A stretch of 64,000 bases of DNA from Kitasatospora viridis (GTDB lineage: Bacteria > Actinomycetota > Actinomycetes > Streptomycetales > Streptomycetaceae), in NCBI RefSeq assembly GCF_007829815.1, contig NZ_VIWT01000008.1, forward strand, positions 1-64,000, given 5' to 3'. The notes under the pieces were generated by a model, which did not search any database, was not told the origin of the DNA, and was given only the letters and a program-made list of their open reading frames with translations. Positions 32,479 through 41,257 of this stretch are shown here, in pieces; position 1 is the stretch's first letter; every line of letters starts with the position of its first letter. The translations under genes were made by a program, and so were the position numbers.

Positions 32479-33339
32479 TCAGTAGAAGCGGGTGGAGAAG
32501 CGCGGCCTCGCAGCCGCCGACAGCGGGAACCGCGTCGGTCCGAACCGGCCGTACACCCCTCCGCTCGCCAGAACCCGGGGCCTGCCCAGCCCCATGTTCG
32601 CGATCTTGAAGGTCTGGAGTTGGCTAGTAAGGACCGGCTCTTCGCCTGCCAGGATGTTCTGCCACCGGTCCATGTAGTCCCGCCGGTCGAACCGAGAGAC
32701 GCCGGAGCCGGAGGAGAACTCGGGCTGCTCGACGTAGGAGCGCACCAGGTGGCGCAGGCACTCCACATACAAGGCCGACTCCAGCAGCGATCCCCACTGG
32801 GTGACCGGGAAGCCCGCTCCGCCGTCACCGTCGATCGTGTAGGTCTGGTACGGCTGCGCCGTGGTGTTGAGCTTCCCCACCGCGATGCGCAGCAGCTGTG
32901 CCACGCGGTTGCGGCCCCAGTTGGCCTGGACGTACGCCTGCAGGTGCGGACCGCCCACCTCGAAGTCGTAGAGGTCGACAAAGCGGATCATGACGCCCTC
33001 GACGATGGCCTTCATCGGATCGGCCAGCTTGTCGTAGTCCGGCGCGGAGGAGCCCACCTCGACGTCCAGGCGGTAGCTGTCGGGAGTGCCCGCCACCGTG
33101 TAGGTCCACAGCAGGTAGTAGTACCCGGGGGCGGCGGTCTCCGCGCTCGTCAGACGCACGGTGTACTCGCCGGGCCCACCGTGGTCAGCGGCCCGGGAGA
33201 AGACCTGGGCATTGGTCGTATCGTCGTGGGCCAGAACGACCGTCACTGGACCGTCTGCGTCACCAGGTTGGCCATCGCGGTGCACCAGGAGGCCGAAGGT
33301 CCCGGCGCCGTAGCGGGAGACGTAGGCGCGGTCGAGCAT
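32479..33339 (-). CDS. Putative head completion/neck protein
   Basis: A 286-residue protein starting MLDRAYVSRYGAGTFG; its ATG overlaps the upstream stop (TGATG), so the longer open frame beyond 33339 is not coding. The N-terminal 110 residues look like an immunoglobulin-like beta domain (DADGPVTVVLAHDDTTNAQV, GEYTVRLTSAETAAPGYYYL). The rest is helical (MKAIVEGVMIRFVDLYDFEV, WGRNRVAQLLRIAVGKLNTT), as in gp15/gp16-like connector proteins. The combination of a decoration-type beta domain with a helical connector domain is noteworthy; the role is inferred from place. Confidence 0.5.
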   Translation of the reverse strand: MLDRAYVSRYGAGTFGLLVHRDGQPGDADGPVTVVLAHDDTTNAQVFSRAADHGGPGEYTVRLTSAETAAPGYYYLLWTYTVAGTPDSYRLDVEVGSSAPDYDKLADPMKAIVEGVMIRFVDLYDFEVGGPHLQAYVQANWGRNRVAQLLRIAVGKLNTTAQPYQTYTIDGDGGAGFPVTQWGSLLESALYVECLRHLVRSYVEQPEFSSGSGVSRFDRRDYMDRWQNILAGEEPVLTSQLQTFKIANMGLGRPRVLASGGVYGRFGPTRFPLSAAARPRFSTRFY

Positions 33340-33992
33340 CAGCTGTCCGTGTAGTTCGTCAGGATGCAGGCAGCCCGCACCGTGGGGAGCATGATCTGGC
33401 CGATCGGGGTCAGGTTGCCCGCGTGGACGCGCAGGCCGTACGTGGCTGTGCCGGGTACGACGTTGGCCGCGCCGATCGCCGCGCTGATCTCGCTGCGGTA
33501 GTACCCGGCGCCCCAGGGCGAGGTGTTGGGCATCACCTGCCAGTTCGTGCCCCCGCCGACGATGCAGTCGTTGCCGTTCACCTGAGGTGCGACCTCGTAA
33601 GTCATCGCCATGTCGCTGTAGCAGGCGACCTCGGTGGTGACGATTATGAAGAGTGTGCCAGGCCGGTTGATCTGGATGCTGCCGACGACGAAGGAGCCGC
33701 CAGCACCGCCGACGAAGGTCGTCCAGGGGCGCAGCCAGCCGATGAACAGCGGGGGCGCGGTCAGCGGCTCGCGCCACGAGGAGCCGTTCCAGATCAGCTC
33801 CCTGCGGGTGTCGCTCTCGATGATCTTCATCCCGGCCTGCGCAGCGCCCCAGCTCGGCCGGGTGCTGGAGGTGCAGATGTACGCGCCGGGGTAGGAGTCG
33901 ATCTTCCTGAAGTTGTCGTTGAAGTCCGACCGGAGGAAGGGATCGCTCCCGTCCCAGGTCTTCAGGCCCGTACGTGGTGTGCTCGCCGACAT
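33339..33992 (-). CDS. Head fibre/decoration-like protein
   Basis: A 217-residue protein, ATG preceded by AGGAGC. The N-terminus SDFNDNFRKIDSYPGAYICT resembles the anchor of short phage fibres, and the body is beta-rich with aromatic and Gly residues (WTTFVGGAGGSFVVGSIQIN, RPGTLFIIVTTEVACYSD). It probably forms a small trimeric fibre or decoration on the head. No enzymatic motif was seen. It lies first after a terminator and late element and is coupled to the next gene. Confidence 0.5.
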   Translation of the reverse strand: MSASTPRTGLKTWDGSDPFLRSDFNDNFRKIDSYPGAYICTSSTRPSWGAAQAGMKIIESDTRRELIWNGSSWREPLTAPPLFIGWLRPWTTFVGGAGGSFVVGSIQINRPGTLFIIVTTEVACYSDMAMTYEVAPQVNGNDCIVGGGTNWQVMPNTSPWGAGYYRSEISAAIGAANVVPGTATYGLRVHAGNLTPIGQIMLPTVRAACILTNYTDS

Positions 33993-34017
33993 GGCGCTCC
34001 TCCTCGTCCTCCGCTAC

Positions 34018-34051
34018 CACCCCTTCCGGGGCGCTGAGGGAGTCTGGACAG
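34018..34051 (-). promoter_or_regulatory. Late element CTGTC-N21-AAGGGGTG before the head-fibre gene
   Basis: It starts immediately after the terminator hairpin at 34052-34089 and ends 25 bases before the ATG at 33992. Confidence 0.65.
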
Positions 34052-34089
34052 CACGGCGCCCCTCCCCCGGCCGGGGGAGGGGCGCCGTG
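34052..34089. terminator. Perfect 19-bp GC terminator hairpin
   Basis: An uninterrupted inverted repeat with arms CACGGCGCCCCTCCCCCGG and its complement, lying 11 bases after the stop of the FN3-protein gene. Confidence 0.75.
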
Positions 34090-34100
34090 GCGCAAGGGCT

Positions 34101-35192
34101 TCACGCCACGGTGTAGGAGGCGGACGGGGCGCTGAGCGCGTTCTGCAGCGCGCCGATCGCCTTGACGGTGAAGGTCACCTGGGCCGCCACCGTCAGGCCG
34201 GGTACGTTGGCCGAGACGACGGCACTGCCCACGTGGATGGTCTGCCCGGAGGACGCGGTGACGTCGTACCCGCCTGCCGGAGCCGGGGTGGAGGGGGCCC
34301 AGGACACTGTGGCCGTGCCCGCAGTCCCCTGGGGCGCGACGGTCGGCTGGCCCGGCAGAGTCGGCGCGCCCCACGATCCGGGGACAACCGTGCCGTCCTG
34401 ACGGTAGATCGGGTTCACGGCGTTGGCCGCTGTCAGCCCCCCCGCTGCCACTTCGTCGGAGTTGGTCGCCACCGCCCCGGACGCGGACCACGGCGACCAC
34501 GGGCCCGTACCGTTGCGGTTCTCCGCCCGTGCCCGGAAGAGGTAGCCCCGGCCGCCGACGACCTGGGTGAACCGAAGGGCCGTGGCGTTCCGACCGGCGT
34601 CAGCGTGGCCCCCGGTGTCGCTCTCGATCTCGTACCGCAGTACCGGGGCGTCGGCCGCTGGGTCTGCGACGGCCACCCACGTCACCACGATCGCCCGGTC
34701 CGCCCCTGCGAGGGTGGGGGCGGCCGGGGCCGCCGGGACCAGAACCGATCCCTTCGGCACGGCGCCGATCGACAGCGTCTCCACCGTCCCCGTCACCGGT
34801 GGGGCGTTCGGGTCCGGGCGCGTCGCGCCCTGGCCGTCCGTGGTCTTCAGATCCGTCCGGGTCGTGTCCAGCACGGACCCGGGCACCCCGGCAGCGTTCG
34901 GCTTCTGGTACTTCTGCTGGACGTCCACCACGGTTCCCAGCGTGGTCTCCCGCTGACCCGTCACAGCGGTGCTGGAGGGCTTCCAGCCGCCAGGCGCAGC
35001 TGCGACCCTCGCCACCCCGGTGGTGTCGACGAAGGACGCGGGGACAGGGCCCGTGGGGGCCTGCCCACGGGTACCGATCGCCCCGTCGGTTTCGACCACG
35101 GCCCCGGACGTGTCCGCCGTGGTCACCCGGGGACCGGTCTTGCCCGCGACGCCCTCGGTGTCGAGCGTGCTGGTCACATCACCGCTTGCCAC
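34101..35192 (-). CDS. Fibronectin-type-III-containing structural protein
   Basis: A 363-residue protein. Residues 1-150 are Thr/Val-rich with a repeated pattern (DTEGVAGKTGPRVTTADTSG, VDTTGVARVAAAPGGW). Two FN3-like domains follow at about 160-255 (AIVVTWVAVADPAADAPVLR, YLFRARAENRNGTGPWSPWS) and 275-363 (TAGTATVSWAPSTPAPAGGY). FN3 and Ig-like domains are frequent on tailed-phage head and tail surfaces, where they give weak glycan adhesion. GTG 35192 directly follows the upstream TAA, with GAGGAG 7 bases away. Its place after the capsid genes suggests a head decoration or fibre. Confidence 0.65.
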   Translation of the reverse strand: MASGDVTSTLDTEGVAGKTGPRVTTADTSGAVVETDGAIGTRGQAPTGPVPASFVDTTGVARVAAAPGGWKPSSTAVTGQRETTLGTVVDVQQKYQKPNAAGVPGSVLDTTRTDLKTTDGQGATRPDPNAPPVTGTVETLSIGAVPKGSVLVPAAPAAPTLAGADRAIVVTWVAVADPAADAPVLRYEIESDTGGHADAGRNATALRFTQVVGGRGYLFRARAENRNGTGPWSPWSASGAVATNSDEVAAGGLTAANAVNPIYRQDGTVVPGSWGAPTLPGQPTVAPQGTAGTATVSWAPSTPAPAGGYDVTASSGQTIHVGSAVVSANVPGLTVAAQVTFTVKAIGALQNALSAPSASYTVA

Positions 35193-35195
35193 CCC

Positions 35196-35543
35196 TTACT
35201 CCTCACCCTGAGCGCCGCGACGGCGAGTCCGCTTGGCCGGTGTCGCGGGGGCCTCGGCCTCGGCAGCCATCGGCGCCTCGGACTCCTCCTCAACGGTCTC
35301 CGGGACCTCCGGGTCGGATTCCGGGCCGTCCTGCTCCACAGCTTCCGGGTTGCCGCCCTCGGAGTCGCCGTTCTCCACGGGATCGAGGGCGCCCTCCAGG
35401 AGGGGCTCCGGCACGGCATCGGGCAGCTGTACCGGACCTGAGAACGCGGTGGACACGGCGGTCAGATCACCGTGCTCCCCCGCTCCCACGCCGCTCGTGT
35501 CGAGCGTGCCGCTGACCAGAAGCATCTGCTCGTAGTTGCTCAC
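35196..35543 (-). CDS. Acidic low-complexity protein
   Basis: A 115-residue protein beginning MSNYEQMLLVSGTLDTSGVG (GTG start with AAGGAG upstream). Beyond residue 45 it is almost all Glu, Pro, Ala, Asp and Ser with a basic end (KRTRRRGAQGEE). The opening shares the LDTSG/TLDT flavour of the neighbouring FN3 protein. Probably disordered. It could be a head-associated or assembly factor; no family was recognised. Three bases separate it from the next gene on each side. Confidence 0.5.
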   Translation of the reverse strand: MSNYEQMLLVSGTLDTSGVGAGEHGDLTAVSTAFSGPVQLPDAVPEPLLEGALDPVENGDSEGGNPEAVEQDGPESDPEVPETVEEESEAPMAAEAEAPATPAKRTRRRGAQGEE

Positions 35544-35546
35544 GGA

Positions 35547-35915
35547 CTACTCCTTGACCAGCGGGCGGATGATGACCGGGATGCTCTGGACGACCGGCTT
35601 GCCCTCCTCGTCGAAGACCACTCGCTGCGCCGTCAGCTCGGCGTTGGCCTTCTTCGGGTTCCCCTGGCACACGAGGACGCGGGCGAGCGGGTCGGCCGGG
35701 TCCAGGTCGTCCGCGATGAGCAGGCCCTTGCGGACGGCGGCGGTCGTGGCCGGGAGGCTCGCGATCTCCCGGGTGACCCAGTGCTGGTCGCCGCCGTTCT
35801 CGTCCCCGGCGCCCTCGAAGCGAAGGAAGAAGTCGGGCCGCTCGGGGTTGGGGGTGAGCACGGTGACCCCGGAGCTGGGGTTGCGGAGCTGGATCTGCTG
35901 CTGGACGAACGACAT
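35547..35915 (-). CDS. Small head-region protein
   Basis: A 122-residue protein directly downstream of the major capsid gene, with its own late element 28 bases before the ATG. It looks folded and beta-rich (VQQQIQLRNPSSGVTVLTPN, RPDFFLRFEGAG, AELTAQRVVFDEEGKPVVQS). By place it could be a capsid stabiliser or the first connector. Unrecognised family. Confidence 0.5.
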   Translation of the reverse strand: MSFVQQQIQLRNPSSGVTVLTPNPERPDFFLRFEGAGDENGGDQHWVTREIASLPATTAAVRKGLLIADDLDPADPLARVLVCQGNPKKANAELTAQRVVFDEEGKPVVQSIPVIIRPLVKE

Positions 35916-35943
35916 CTCGGTCCTCCCAGGTGGTTGTGTCGGT

Positions 35944-35977
35944 CACCCCTTGCGTGCGGCTGGGTCGGGGAAGACAG
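35944..35977 (-). promoter_or_regulatory. Late element CTGTC-N21-AAGGGGTG downstream of the capsid terminator
   Basis: It immediately follows the capsid terminator (35979-36015) and lies 28 bases before the 122-residue gene. Confidence 0.65.
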
Positions 35978-35978
35978 C

Positions 35979-36015
35979 AGCGGGCCCCCTGGTGGGAGGT
36001 ACCAGGGGGCCCGCT
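35979..36015. terminator. Strong terminator after the major capsid gene
   Basis: A perfect 15-bp stem AGCGGGCCCCCTGGT / ACCAGGGGGCCCGCT with a 7-base loop, 109 bases after the capsid stop. The gap also has AT-rich sequence (36060-36123) that suggests nothing further. Confidence 0.75.
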
Positions 36016-36123
36016 ATCGGAGGGTTTCCGGCCTTAGTGGCCCGCTCGGGGCCCCACCACAAAGCCCTTTTCCATTCCTCGGATAAATGGGAGCGGATAA
36101 GGCCAGATTCCGTGGCTCATTTA

Positions 36124-37122
36124 CTACTGCTTTACCACCTGGGCCAGGCCGCGCGGGTTCAGGATGGCGAAGCTAACCATCTCGTCGAAAACCCAGCCCT
36201 TCCAGAAGGACTCGACCTTGTGGTTTTCCTCGACGTCCAGGGAGTAGAGGACGGGGAAAACCCCCAGGAAGTTCGGCTCGGGGGTGAGGAACATCTTTCC
36301 CTGGGGAATGACGATGCTCCGCTGGATCTGGAACTCGCCGAAGGAGGTAATGGTCTCCCCGGCCACCACACGGTCCTTGAAAGCCCAGCCCGTTTGGTTG
36401 ATGTCCCACCGGTACATGTCCCGGAAGTCCATCGGGTTGATGAGAATTCGGGAGGACTGCAGCTCGTGCATGTCGGTCATGGAGACCGCGCTGTAGAAGC
36501 TGCCCGGGGTGAGGTAGCCGGATGCCTCGGTGATCGTGTGGTTGGGGGTAACCACGTGGTCAGCGCGACCGGCGTAGTCCGTGATGGCGGCCTGGAGGAT
36601 CGCGATCAGGCGCGAATCCTCCTGCTTGAGAATTGCCTGCTTGGTTTCGTCCTGCGCCTGCTCGACGACGTTGATTCGCAAGTAGAAAAGGTCTTCCTTG
36701 CGAATTGCCGGGCGGGCGGCAATTCGGAAGAACTTCACGTCGACGCGCTTGCCCTCGAAGGGCGTGATCTTGACTTCGCCCTCGGTCCCGGACATCAGGT
36801 AAGCCTGGCCGAGATCATCCCAGACGTCATACTGGACCGGCGTCCCGGGCGTCACCGGGTCCTCCATGAGGACATTCCTGGTGATTCCCTGGTAGCGCAG
36901 CTTGAGCTGAATCGGGCCGATCATGCCGACACCGAGACGCTTGATGCCGTTGTTTTCGTCCTGAACCACCAGAGCGAGGCGCTTTACCTTCGCTTCATGG
37001 GTGATCGGCGCGGCACCGGCCTTCTGGCTGTTCTCCAGCATCTCGGCGACGTAGGAATCCGAACGCCGGGAGGTGGAGCCCTTCTTGTGCAGCGGGCCAC
37101 CGCTGAGCACGGAAGTGGACAT
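36124..37122 (-). CDS. Major capsid protein
   Basis: A 332-residue protein with the features of an HK97-fold capsid subunit: a helical, charged N-terminus (SYVAEMLENSQKAGAAPITH), an E-loop-like region (IKRLGVGMIGPIQLKLRYQG), the spine region (KQEDSRLIAILQAAITDYAG) and a beta P-domain with VIPQGKMFLTPEPNFLGVFP near the end. Codon choice is less GC-biased than in neighbours (many AAT and ATT codons), as often seen for the most abundant virion protein. Order protease, scaffold-like, decoration-like, capsid matches tailed-phage head operons. The fold is inferred, not shown. Confidence 0.82.
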   Translation of the reverse strand: MSTSVLSGGPLHKKGSTSRRSDSYVAEMLENSQKAGAAPITHEAKVKRLALVVQDENNGIKRLGVGMIGPIQLKLRYQGITRNVLMEDPVTPGTPVQYDVWDDLGQAYLMSGTEGEVKITPFEGKRVDVKFFRIAARPAIRKEDLFYLRINVVEQAQDETKQAILKQEDSRLIAILQAAITDYAGRADHVVTPNHTITEASGYLTPGSFYSAVSMTDMHELQSSRILINPMDFRDMYRWDINQTGWAFKDRVVAGETITSFGEFQIQRSIVIPQGKMFLTPEPNFLGVFPVLYSLDVEENHKVESFWKGWVFDEMVSFAILNPRGLAQVVKQ

Positions 37123-37156
37123 GTTTTTGTGAATTCCTTTCCGCTTGCTCGCGCGG

Positions 37157-37660
37157 TTAGCGCAGGCCGCCGATGGTGATCTTCGAGGGGCTGTTGACCT
37201 TCAGCAGGCGCGCGATCGGCAGCGCCGAGGCACCGGCGGTTCCGGCGGGCACGAGCTTGCCCCGGGTGGCACCGGTGGTCTGGGCGTAGATGAGCTTCTC
37301 CGTGCCGTCACCGACCTCGGTCCAGGTGCCGAGGGAGTCGTCGAACGCGGGGCTGAGGACCTCGAACTCGGCGTCCGGCGCCAGCACCCACACCGCCATG
37401 GCGTTGAGGCCCACTTCGAGCAGCTCGTCGATGCCGTCCCCGCCGATGTAGTGGCCGATGAAGCCGTACGGAGCACCGGTGGCGTTGATGAGGGTGGCCT
37501 GCTCACCGACCGTCTTCATGGCGACCATGCCGGGCCAGATCGGCACGCTGCGGTCCCACGCGGGGTCCAGGAACATGGTCTTGGGGGTGCTCTGCGTGAA
37601 GCCGTAGAGCTGGCGAAACGTCCGCTTCAGGTGGGCCGTGGCGAGACGAGTCCTGATCAT
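37157..37660 (-). CDS. Putative head decoration protein
   Basis: A 167-residue protein directly upstream of the major capsid gene, where stabilising decoration proteins (gpD class) are encoded. It is beta-rich with Gly and Thr (MVAMKTVGEQATLINATGAP, YGFIGHYIGGDGIDELL, GTEKLIYAQTTGATRGKLVP). Thirty-four bases separate it from the capsid start. A terminator and a late element precede it, 85 bases from the ATG, the longest such leader in the window. Confidence 0.65.
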   Translation of the reverse strand: MIRTRLATAHLKRTFRQLYGFTQSTPKTMFLDPAWDRSVPIWPGMVAMKTVGEQATLINATGAPYGFIGHYIGGDGIDELLEVGLNAMAVWVLAPDAEFEVLSPAFDDSLGTWTEVGDGTEKLIYAQTTGATRGKLVPAGTAGASALPIARLLKVNSPSKITIGGLR

Positions 37661-37745
37661 CCTGGGGAGTCCTCTCCTTATGACTCGGACATGTACGGCT
37701 CCCCGGGTGGCCGGTGGGCCTGGTGGAGTGGAAGAAGCCGTTCCT

Positions 37746-37779
37746 CACCCCTTGCGAGAGCCGCAGAGCCCGCAGACAG
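37746..37779 (-). promoter_or_regulatory. Late element CTGTC-N21-AAGGGGTG before the decoration/capsid genes
   Basis: It ends 85 bases before the decoration-protein ATG and follows a terminator hairpin at 37815-37846. It probably serves the capsid transcript. Confidence 0.65.
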
Positions 37780-37814
37780 GGACCAGGGCCACGGAATTTC
37801 CCCACGAACGGACG

Positions 37815-37846
37815 GAGGCCCCCAGCACCTGCTCGCCGGGGGCCTC
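37815..37846. terminator. Terminator after the scaffold-like gene
   Basis: GAGGCCCCC / GGGGGCCTC, 9-bp stem with a 14-base loop, 10 bases after the upstream stop. Confidence 0.65.
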
Positions 37847-37855
37847 GTGCGCGGA

Positions 37856-38767
37856 TCAGAGCCCGGCGAGATCCGAGGCGGACAGGAAGAGCATCGAGTC
37901 GTCGACGGACGACCCCTCCGGGCTCAGCGGCATCGGCGCGGACGCCATCGACGGGGCCGTGCGGGTGCTCGCGGAGCGGCGCGGCACCGCCTCGGGGCTC
38001 GGCACCCGGGACGCCGCCTTCACCACACCGTCGAGGGTCCGGATCTCGTGCTCGATCACCTCACCGGTCATCCCGGTGTCCGACTGGATCGACGCCGCCA
38101 GCGAGATGTCGTCGCCCGACGCGAGGCCAGCGTTGATGCGCAGCCGGGCCAGACGCAGCGACGCCGCGAACCGGCCCTCCAGCGCGGCGTGGCGCGCCCC
38201 CTGGCCCATCTCCCCGTCGCTCGGCGGCGCGGAGTTGGAGCGGTTCTCGGAGATCGTCCAGGGGAACGCCACCTCCGGCTGCATCGGGTCACCGACCCGC
38301 ACATCCGTCTCGATCCGGGTCTGCTCCGGGCTCAGCTCCCCGGGCTGGGTGCCCACGGTCGGAGCGGTGACGTCGACCAGGTTGGTGTACGGCTGGGTCG
38401 GCAGCGTGCCACCGGGGTTGATCGCCACGTCGGTGGCCGCTGCCGGAACGCCGCTGGTCGACCCCGGCGTCTGCCCCGGAGAGCGGACGTCGTCGTAGGT
38501 GGCCGGGGTGACCGCCTGCTCGGTGGTCTCCGTGGCGGCCTGCGACGCCGGGTCTGGCCAGGGCTGCGCCGGGTTGTTCACGTCGGCCACCTTGGCGATC
38601 TCGTCGGTGATGCCCGCGAGCCGGGCGATCATCGCGATCTGCTGCCTCTGCGCGGCCAGTTCACGGGCCTGGGCCTGGATCACGGCGCCCTGCTGGCCTA
38701 CCGTGGCGCGCAGCTGGTCCAGGACCGTCTGCTGCGCCGCGACAGCGGTCATGAGCGGTCGGCTCAT
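37856..38767 (-). CDS. Putative scaffold protein
   Basis: A 303-residue protein between protease and capsid. ATG 38767 follows AAGGAG. The N-terminal 65 residues are a Gln/Ala-rich coiled coil (LDQLRATVGQQGAVIQAQAR, QQIAMIARLAGITDEIAKV). A long Pro/Thr/Asp-rich linker follows, then a helical C-terminus (ARHAALEGRFAASLRLARLR). Coiled coil plus disordered body plus basic helices is the usual make-up of capsid scaffolds. The assignment is by position and composition only. Confidence 0.55.
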   Translation of the reverse strand: MSRPLMTAVAAQQTVLDQLRATVGQQGAVIQAQARELAAQRQQIAMIARLAGITDEIAKVADVNNPAQPWPDPASQAATETTEQAVTPATYDDVRSPGQTPGSTSGVPAAATDVAINPGGTLPTQPYTNLVDVTAPTVGTQPGELSPEQTRIETDVRVGDPMQPEVAFPWTISENRSNSAPPSDGEMGQGARHAALEGRFAASLRLARLRINAGLASGDDISLAASIQSDTGMTGEVIEHEIRTLDGVVKAASRVPSPEAVPRRSASTRTAPSMASAPMPLSPEGSSVDDSMLFLSASDLAGL

Positions 38768-38828
38768 AGCTACTGGGTCTCCTTCGCTGTGCGGACCGCT
38801 CCCGGCGTCTGCCGTAGCGGTGGTGCCT

Positions 38829-38861
38829 CGCCCCTTCATCGCCGGACGGGCATCGCGACAG
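38829..38861 (-). promoter_or_regulatory. Late element CTGTC-N20-AAGGGGCG before the scaffold-like gene
   Basis: Spacing is 20, the shortest seen. The upstream half lies inside the last codons of the protease gene. It ends 61 bases before the ATG. Confidence 0.5.
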
Positions 38862-41226
38862 GAGGCGGGACCGAGTCGGCCCCCTGCAGTTCGGCCGGGG
38901 TGAGCAGCTGGGCCTGGCCGCAGTTGGGGCAGACGTCGCCCGCCACGGTGCCGTCAGCCGCCGCCATCGGATCGCCCATGTTCTGGCTGGTCGGCAGCGT
39001 GGCTGCCGCCTGGAACCCGCAGCTCGGGCACATCAGGTCCGGCACCGAGTCCCCCGGAGTGCCGGGCATCGCCATCTCGGCCTCCGCCCGGTCCTCTTCA
39101 GGGGGCAGCACGTCCGGGCCCTCGGGCTCCTCCGGCCGGTCCGGCATGTCCGGACCCGGGGTGAAGGGATCACCGGTGTGGTCCTGCGCCCTCCACGGAA
39201 GCACCCGGGGCGTTGCCTGCCCCCCGGCCTCGGGCGGGATGACCTCGCCGTCCAGGCCGATCTCGTCGGGCTGGACGATGCCATCGCCGTTCCCGTCGAC
39301 CGCTGTCGGGGCGCCGTTGAGCTGCGTTCCATCCAGGGCCTGGCCCGAGGGCAGTACCTGGCCGTCCGGCCCGATCATCGAGGGGTCGACGGCCTGTCCG
39401 CCGGTCGGATCGGCGAGCGGGTCGCGCGGGTCCAGCGTGCCGTCGCCGTCCGGGCCGCCGACCGGGGTGAGCGTGCCGTCGTCGTCGACCATGCTGGGGT
39501 CGACGACCTGCTTGCGGAGGTCGAGCTGCTTGGCCATGTCGAGGTCGGGATCGCGGAACTGCTGCGGCGGGCTGATGAACCCACAGATGCGGCACATCTC
39601 CCCGTCGTAGGTGACGGAGTCGCCGCACACCGGGCAGGAGTCCTCCCGCAAGGTGTCCACGTCAGCCGGGGCCTTCGTCTCGCCGTACGCCAGGTGCTGT
39701 CGGGCAGTGTGGGAGTTGTCCTCGGCCTTGAGCTGCGGAACGTGCTCGCTCGACAGCCCGCGCCACTTCTCCCGCTGGTTGCGCATGTTGGTCTGGCGGC
39801 CCTTGCCGCCCGGCGAGGATGCGTCCTCATCGGCGTTCAGGCGCTGGCGCACAAGCCAGGTGGTGGCCTGCACCTCGTGCGGGGCGACGGTGCGCCCCTC
39901 GGAGCCGGAGATCTGCGCGGCGGCCGTGCGGTACTGCTGGGCGGCGTGCTCGTAGTAGTGCCGGGAGCCGCTCGGGAACTCGCCGCCCTCCTCTGAGCCG
40001 ACCCGGCGTCCGGCCGCCACGGAGAGCGCGTGCCGGTCGACGACCACCCGGTGCGAGTGGGCGGGCGGCGTGCCGCTGGCCTTCTCCTCGTCGGTCTGGG
40101 GCTCGTAGCCGCCGTGCTCGATCAGGTGGGCGAAGTCCTGCGTCTTCGGGCCCTTGAGGGCCTTCTGGTGGTGCTCGCCGTCCATGATCTTTTGGGCAGC
40201 GTTGGCGTGCGAGCCCATGATCATCAGGCCCTCGCCCTTGCCGAGGGCCCGCTGCTCGACGAAGGACCTCGCGGCGTTGTGCATGTTCGCCCACCAGTTC
40301 TGCTGGGGCGAGTACGCGGAGAGGACGCCCGCGCCCTTGTGGGCGGCCTCGGCGTCGTCGGTGATGTCGGGGTTCAGCTTGGCGATGGCCTTGGCCACGT
40401 GGTGCGCGTCGGGGTACCACCGGGCGCCCTGGGTCTTCTCCTCGTCGGTGGCCTGGTTCCAGTGGTCGACGATGTGGCTGTGGTGCAGCGGCACCTTCTT
40501 GTAGAAGGGGTGGTCCGCCGGGTTCTGGAACTGCGGGGCGGCGGCCTCGGCCTGGAGGCCCGCCGCCTTGCCCAGACCGGAGGCGTCGACCCCGAGGAAG
40601 TGCGCGGTCGGGTCGGCGGGCGGCTCGACCAAGAGGGAGTTCTCGAAGAAGCCCAGCCCGAAGCAGACCTCGCGGATCAGCTCTCCGACCCGCTGCCCGG
40701 AAGCGGTGTGCCGGTAGATCCGCTGGCCCTTGGAGCGAGGGATGTGCTGGCAGTACTCGGCCGGGGTGGTGGCGCGGTTGCCGCACGCGCTGCAGACCGA
40801 GTAGGCGACGTCGCAGCCCATCGAGGTGCGGTCGACGTCGCCGTCCAGGATGGCCTTGGCCAGCTTGGGGAACCTGCGTGCGTCGACTTCCATAAGAACT
40901 TCACACCAGGTGTCCGGTGTGCCGTCGGGGTTGCGGTCCTCGTGGAGCGCCGCGTCGATGACCACCCCTCGGGCTCGGCGGTGGTCGCTGTTCTCGTGGT
41001 TGACGAATACCGGCTTGCCGACGAATGTCTTATAAGCGGCCTTGATCTCTTCTGCGGGGAATTCGTCGAAGTTGTCGTTGCATCGCGAGCTGATGGCCCG
41101 GGACCGGACGTAGAGGTATCCCGGGCGTGCTGTGTACTCGAACGTGTGACGGTGGGCCTGCTTCGGCAGGCGCGCAGTGCCGTCGAGCTGGGCCGCGAGG
41201 ATCGTGGCAGCGGCGTACTTCCGCAC
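38836..41226 (-). CDS. Prohead protease fused to a DUF7178-like domain and zinc ribbons
   Basis: A 796-residue protein. GTG 41226 with GGGAGG is chosen; the open frame beyond it covers the late element. Residues about 20-200 look like an S78-type capsid maturation protease: YLYVRSRAISSRCNDNFDEF, GKPVFVNHENSDHRRARGVV with candidate catalytic His, and DGDVDRTSMGCDV with candidate Ser, followed by a ribbon CSACGNRATTPAEYC. Residues about 250-500 resemble the actinophage DUF7178 domain (LSAYSPQQNWWANMHNAARS, GPKTQDFAHLIEHGG, VVVDRHALSVAAGRR). Two more ribbons follow (CPVCGDSVTYDGEMCRICGF; MCPSCGF with VCPNCGQAQ) around an acidic, Pro-rich linker. Confidence 0.75.
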   Translation of the reverse strand: MRKYAAATILAAQLDGTARLPKQAHRHTFEYTARPGYLYVRSRAISSRCNDNFDEFPAEEIKAAYKTFVGKPVFVNHENSDHRRARGVVIDAALHEDRNPDGTPDTWCEVLMEVDARRFPKLAKAILDGDVDRTSMGCDVAYSVCSACGNRATTPAEYCQHIPRSKGQRIYRHTASGQRVGELIREVCFGLGFFENSLLVEPPADPTAHFLGVDASGLGKAAGLQAEAAAPQFQNPADHPFYKKVPLHHSHIVDHWNQATDEEKTQGARWYPDAHHVAKAIAKLNPDITDDAEAAHKGAGVLSAYSPQQNWWANMHNAARSFVEQRALGKGEGLMIMGSHANAAQKIMDGEHHQKALKGPKTQDFAHLIEHGGYEPQTDEEKASGTPPAHSHRVVVDRHALSVAAGRRVGSEEGGEFPSGSRHYYEHAAQQYRTAAAQISGSEGRTVAPHEVQATTWLVRQRLNADEDASSPGGKGRQTNMRNQREKWRGLSSEHVPQLKAEDNSHTARQHLAYGETKAPADVDTLREDSCPVCGDSVTYDGEMCRICGFISPPQQFRDPDLDMAKQLDLRKQVVDPSMVDDDGTLTPVGGPDGDGTLDPRDPLADPTGGQAVDPSMIGPDGQVLPSGQALDGTQLNGAPTAVDGNGDGIVQPDEIGLDGEVIPPEAGGQATPRVLPWRAQDHTGDPFTPGPDMPDRPEEPEGPDVLPPEEDRAEAEMAMPGTPGDSVPDLMCPSCGFQAAATLPTSQNMGDPMAAADGTVAGDVCPNCGQAQLLTPAELQGADSVPPPVAMPVRR

Positions 41227-41257
41227 GGTGATGGGCCTCCCGGGCTTGTCGGGGTCT

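Noticed and set aside
35190..35223. AAGGGGTG at the FN3 gene start as another late element
   Set aside because: The upstream half reads CCGTC and the GTG of the motif is itself the start codon; it could be a relic but was not counted.
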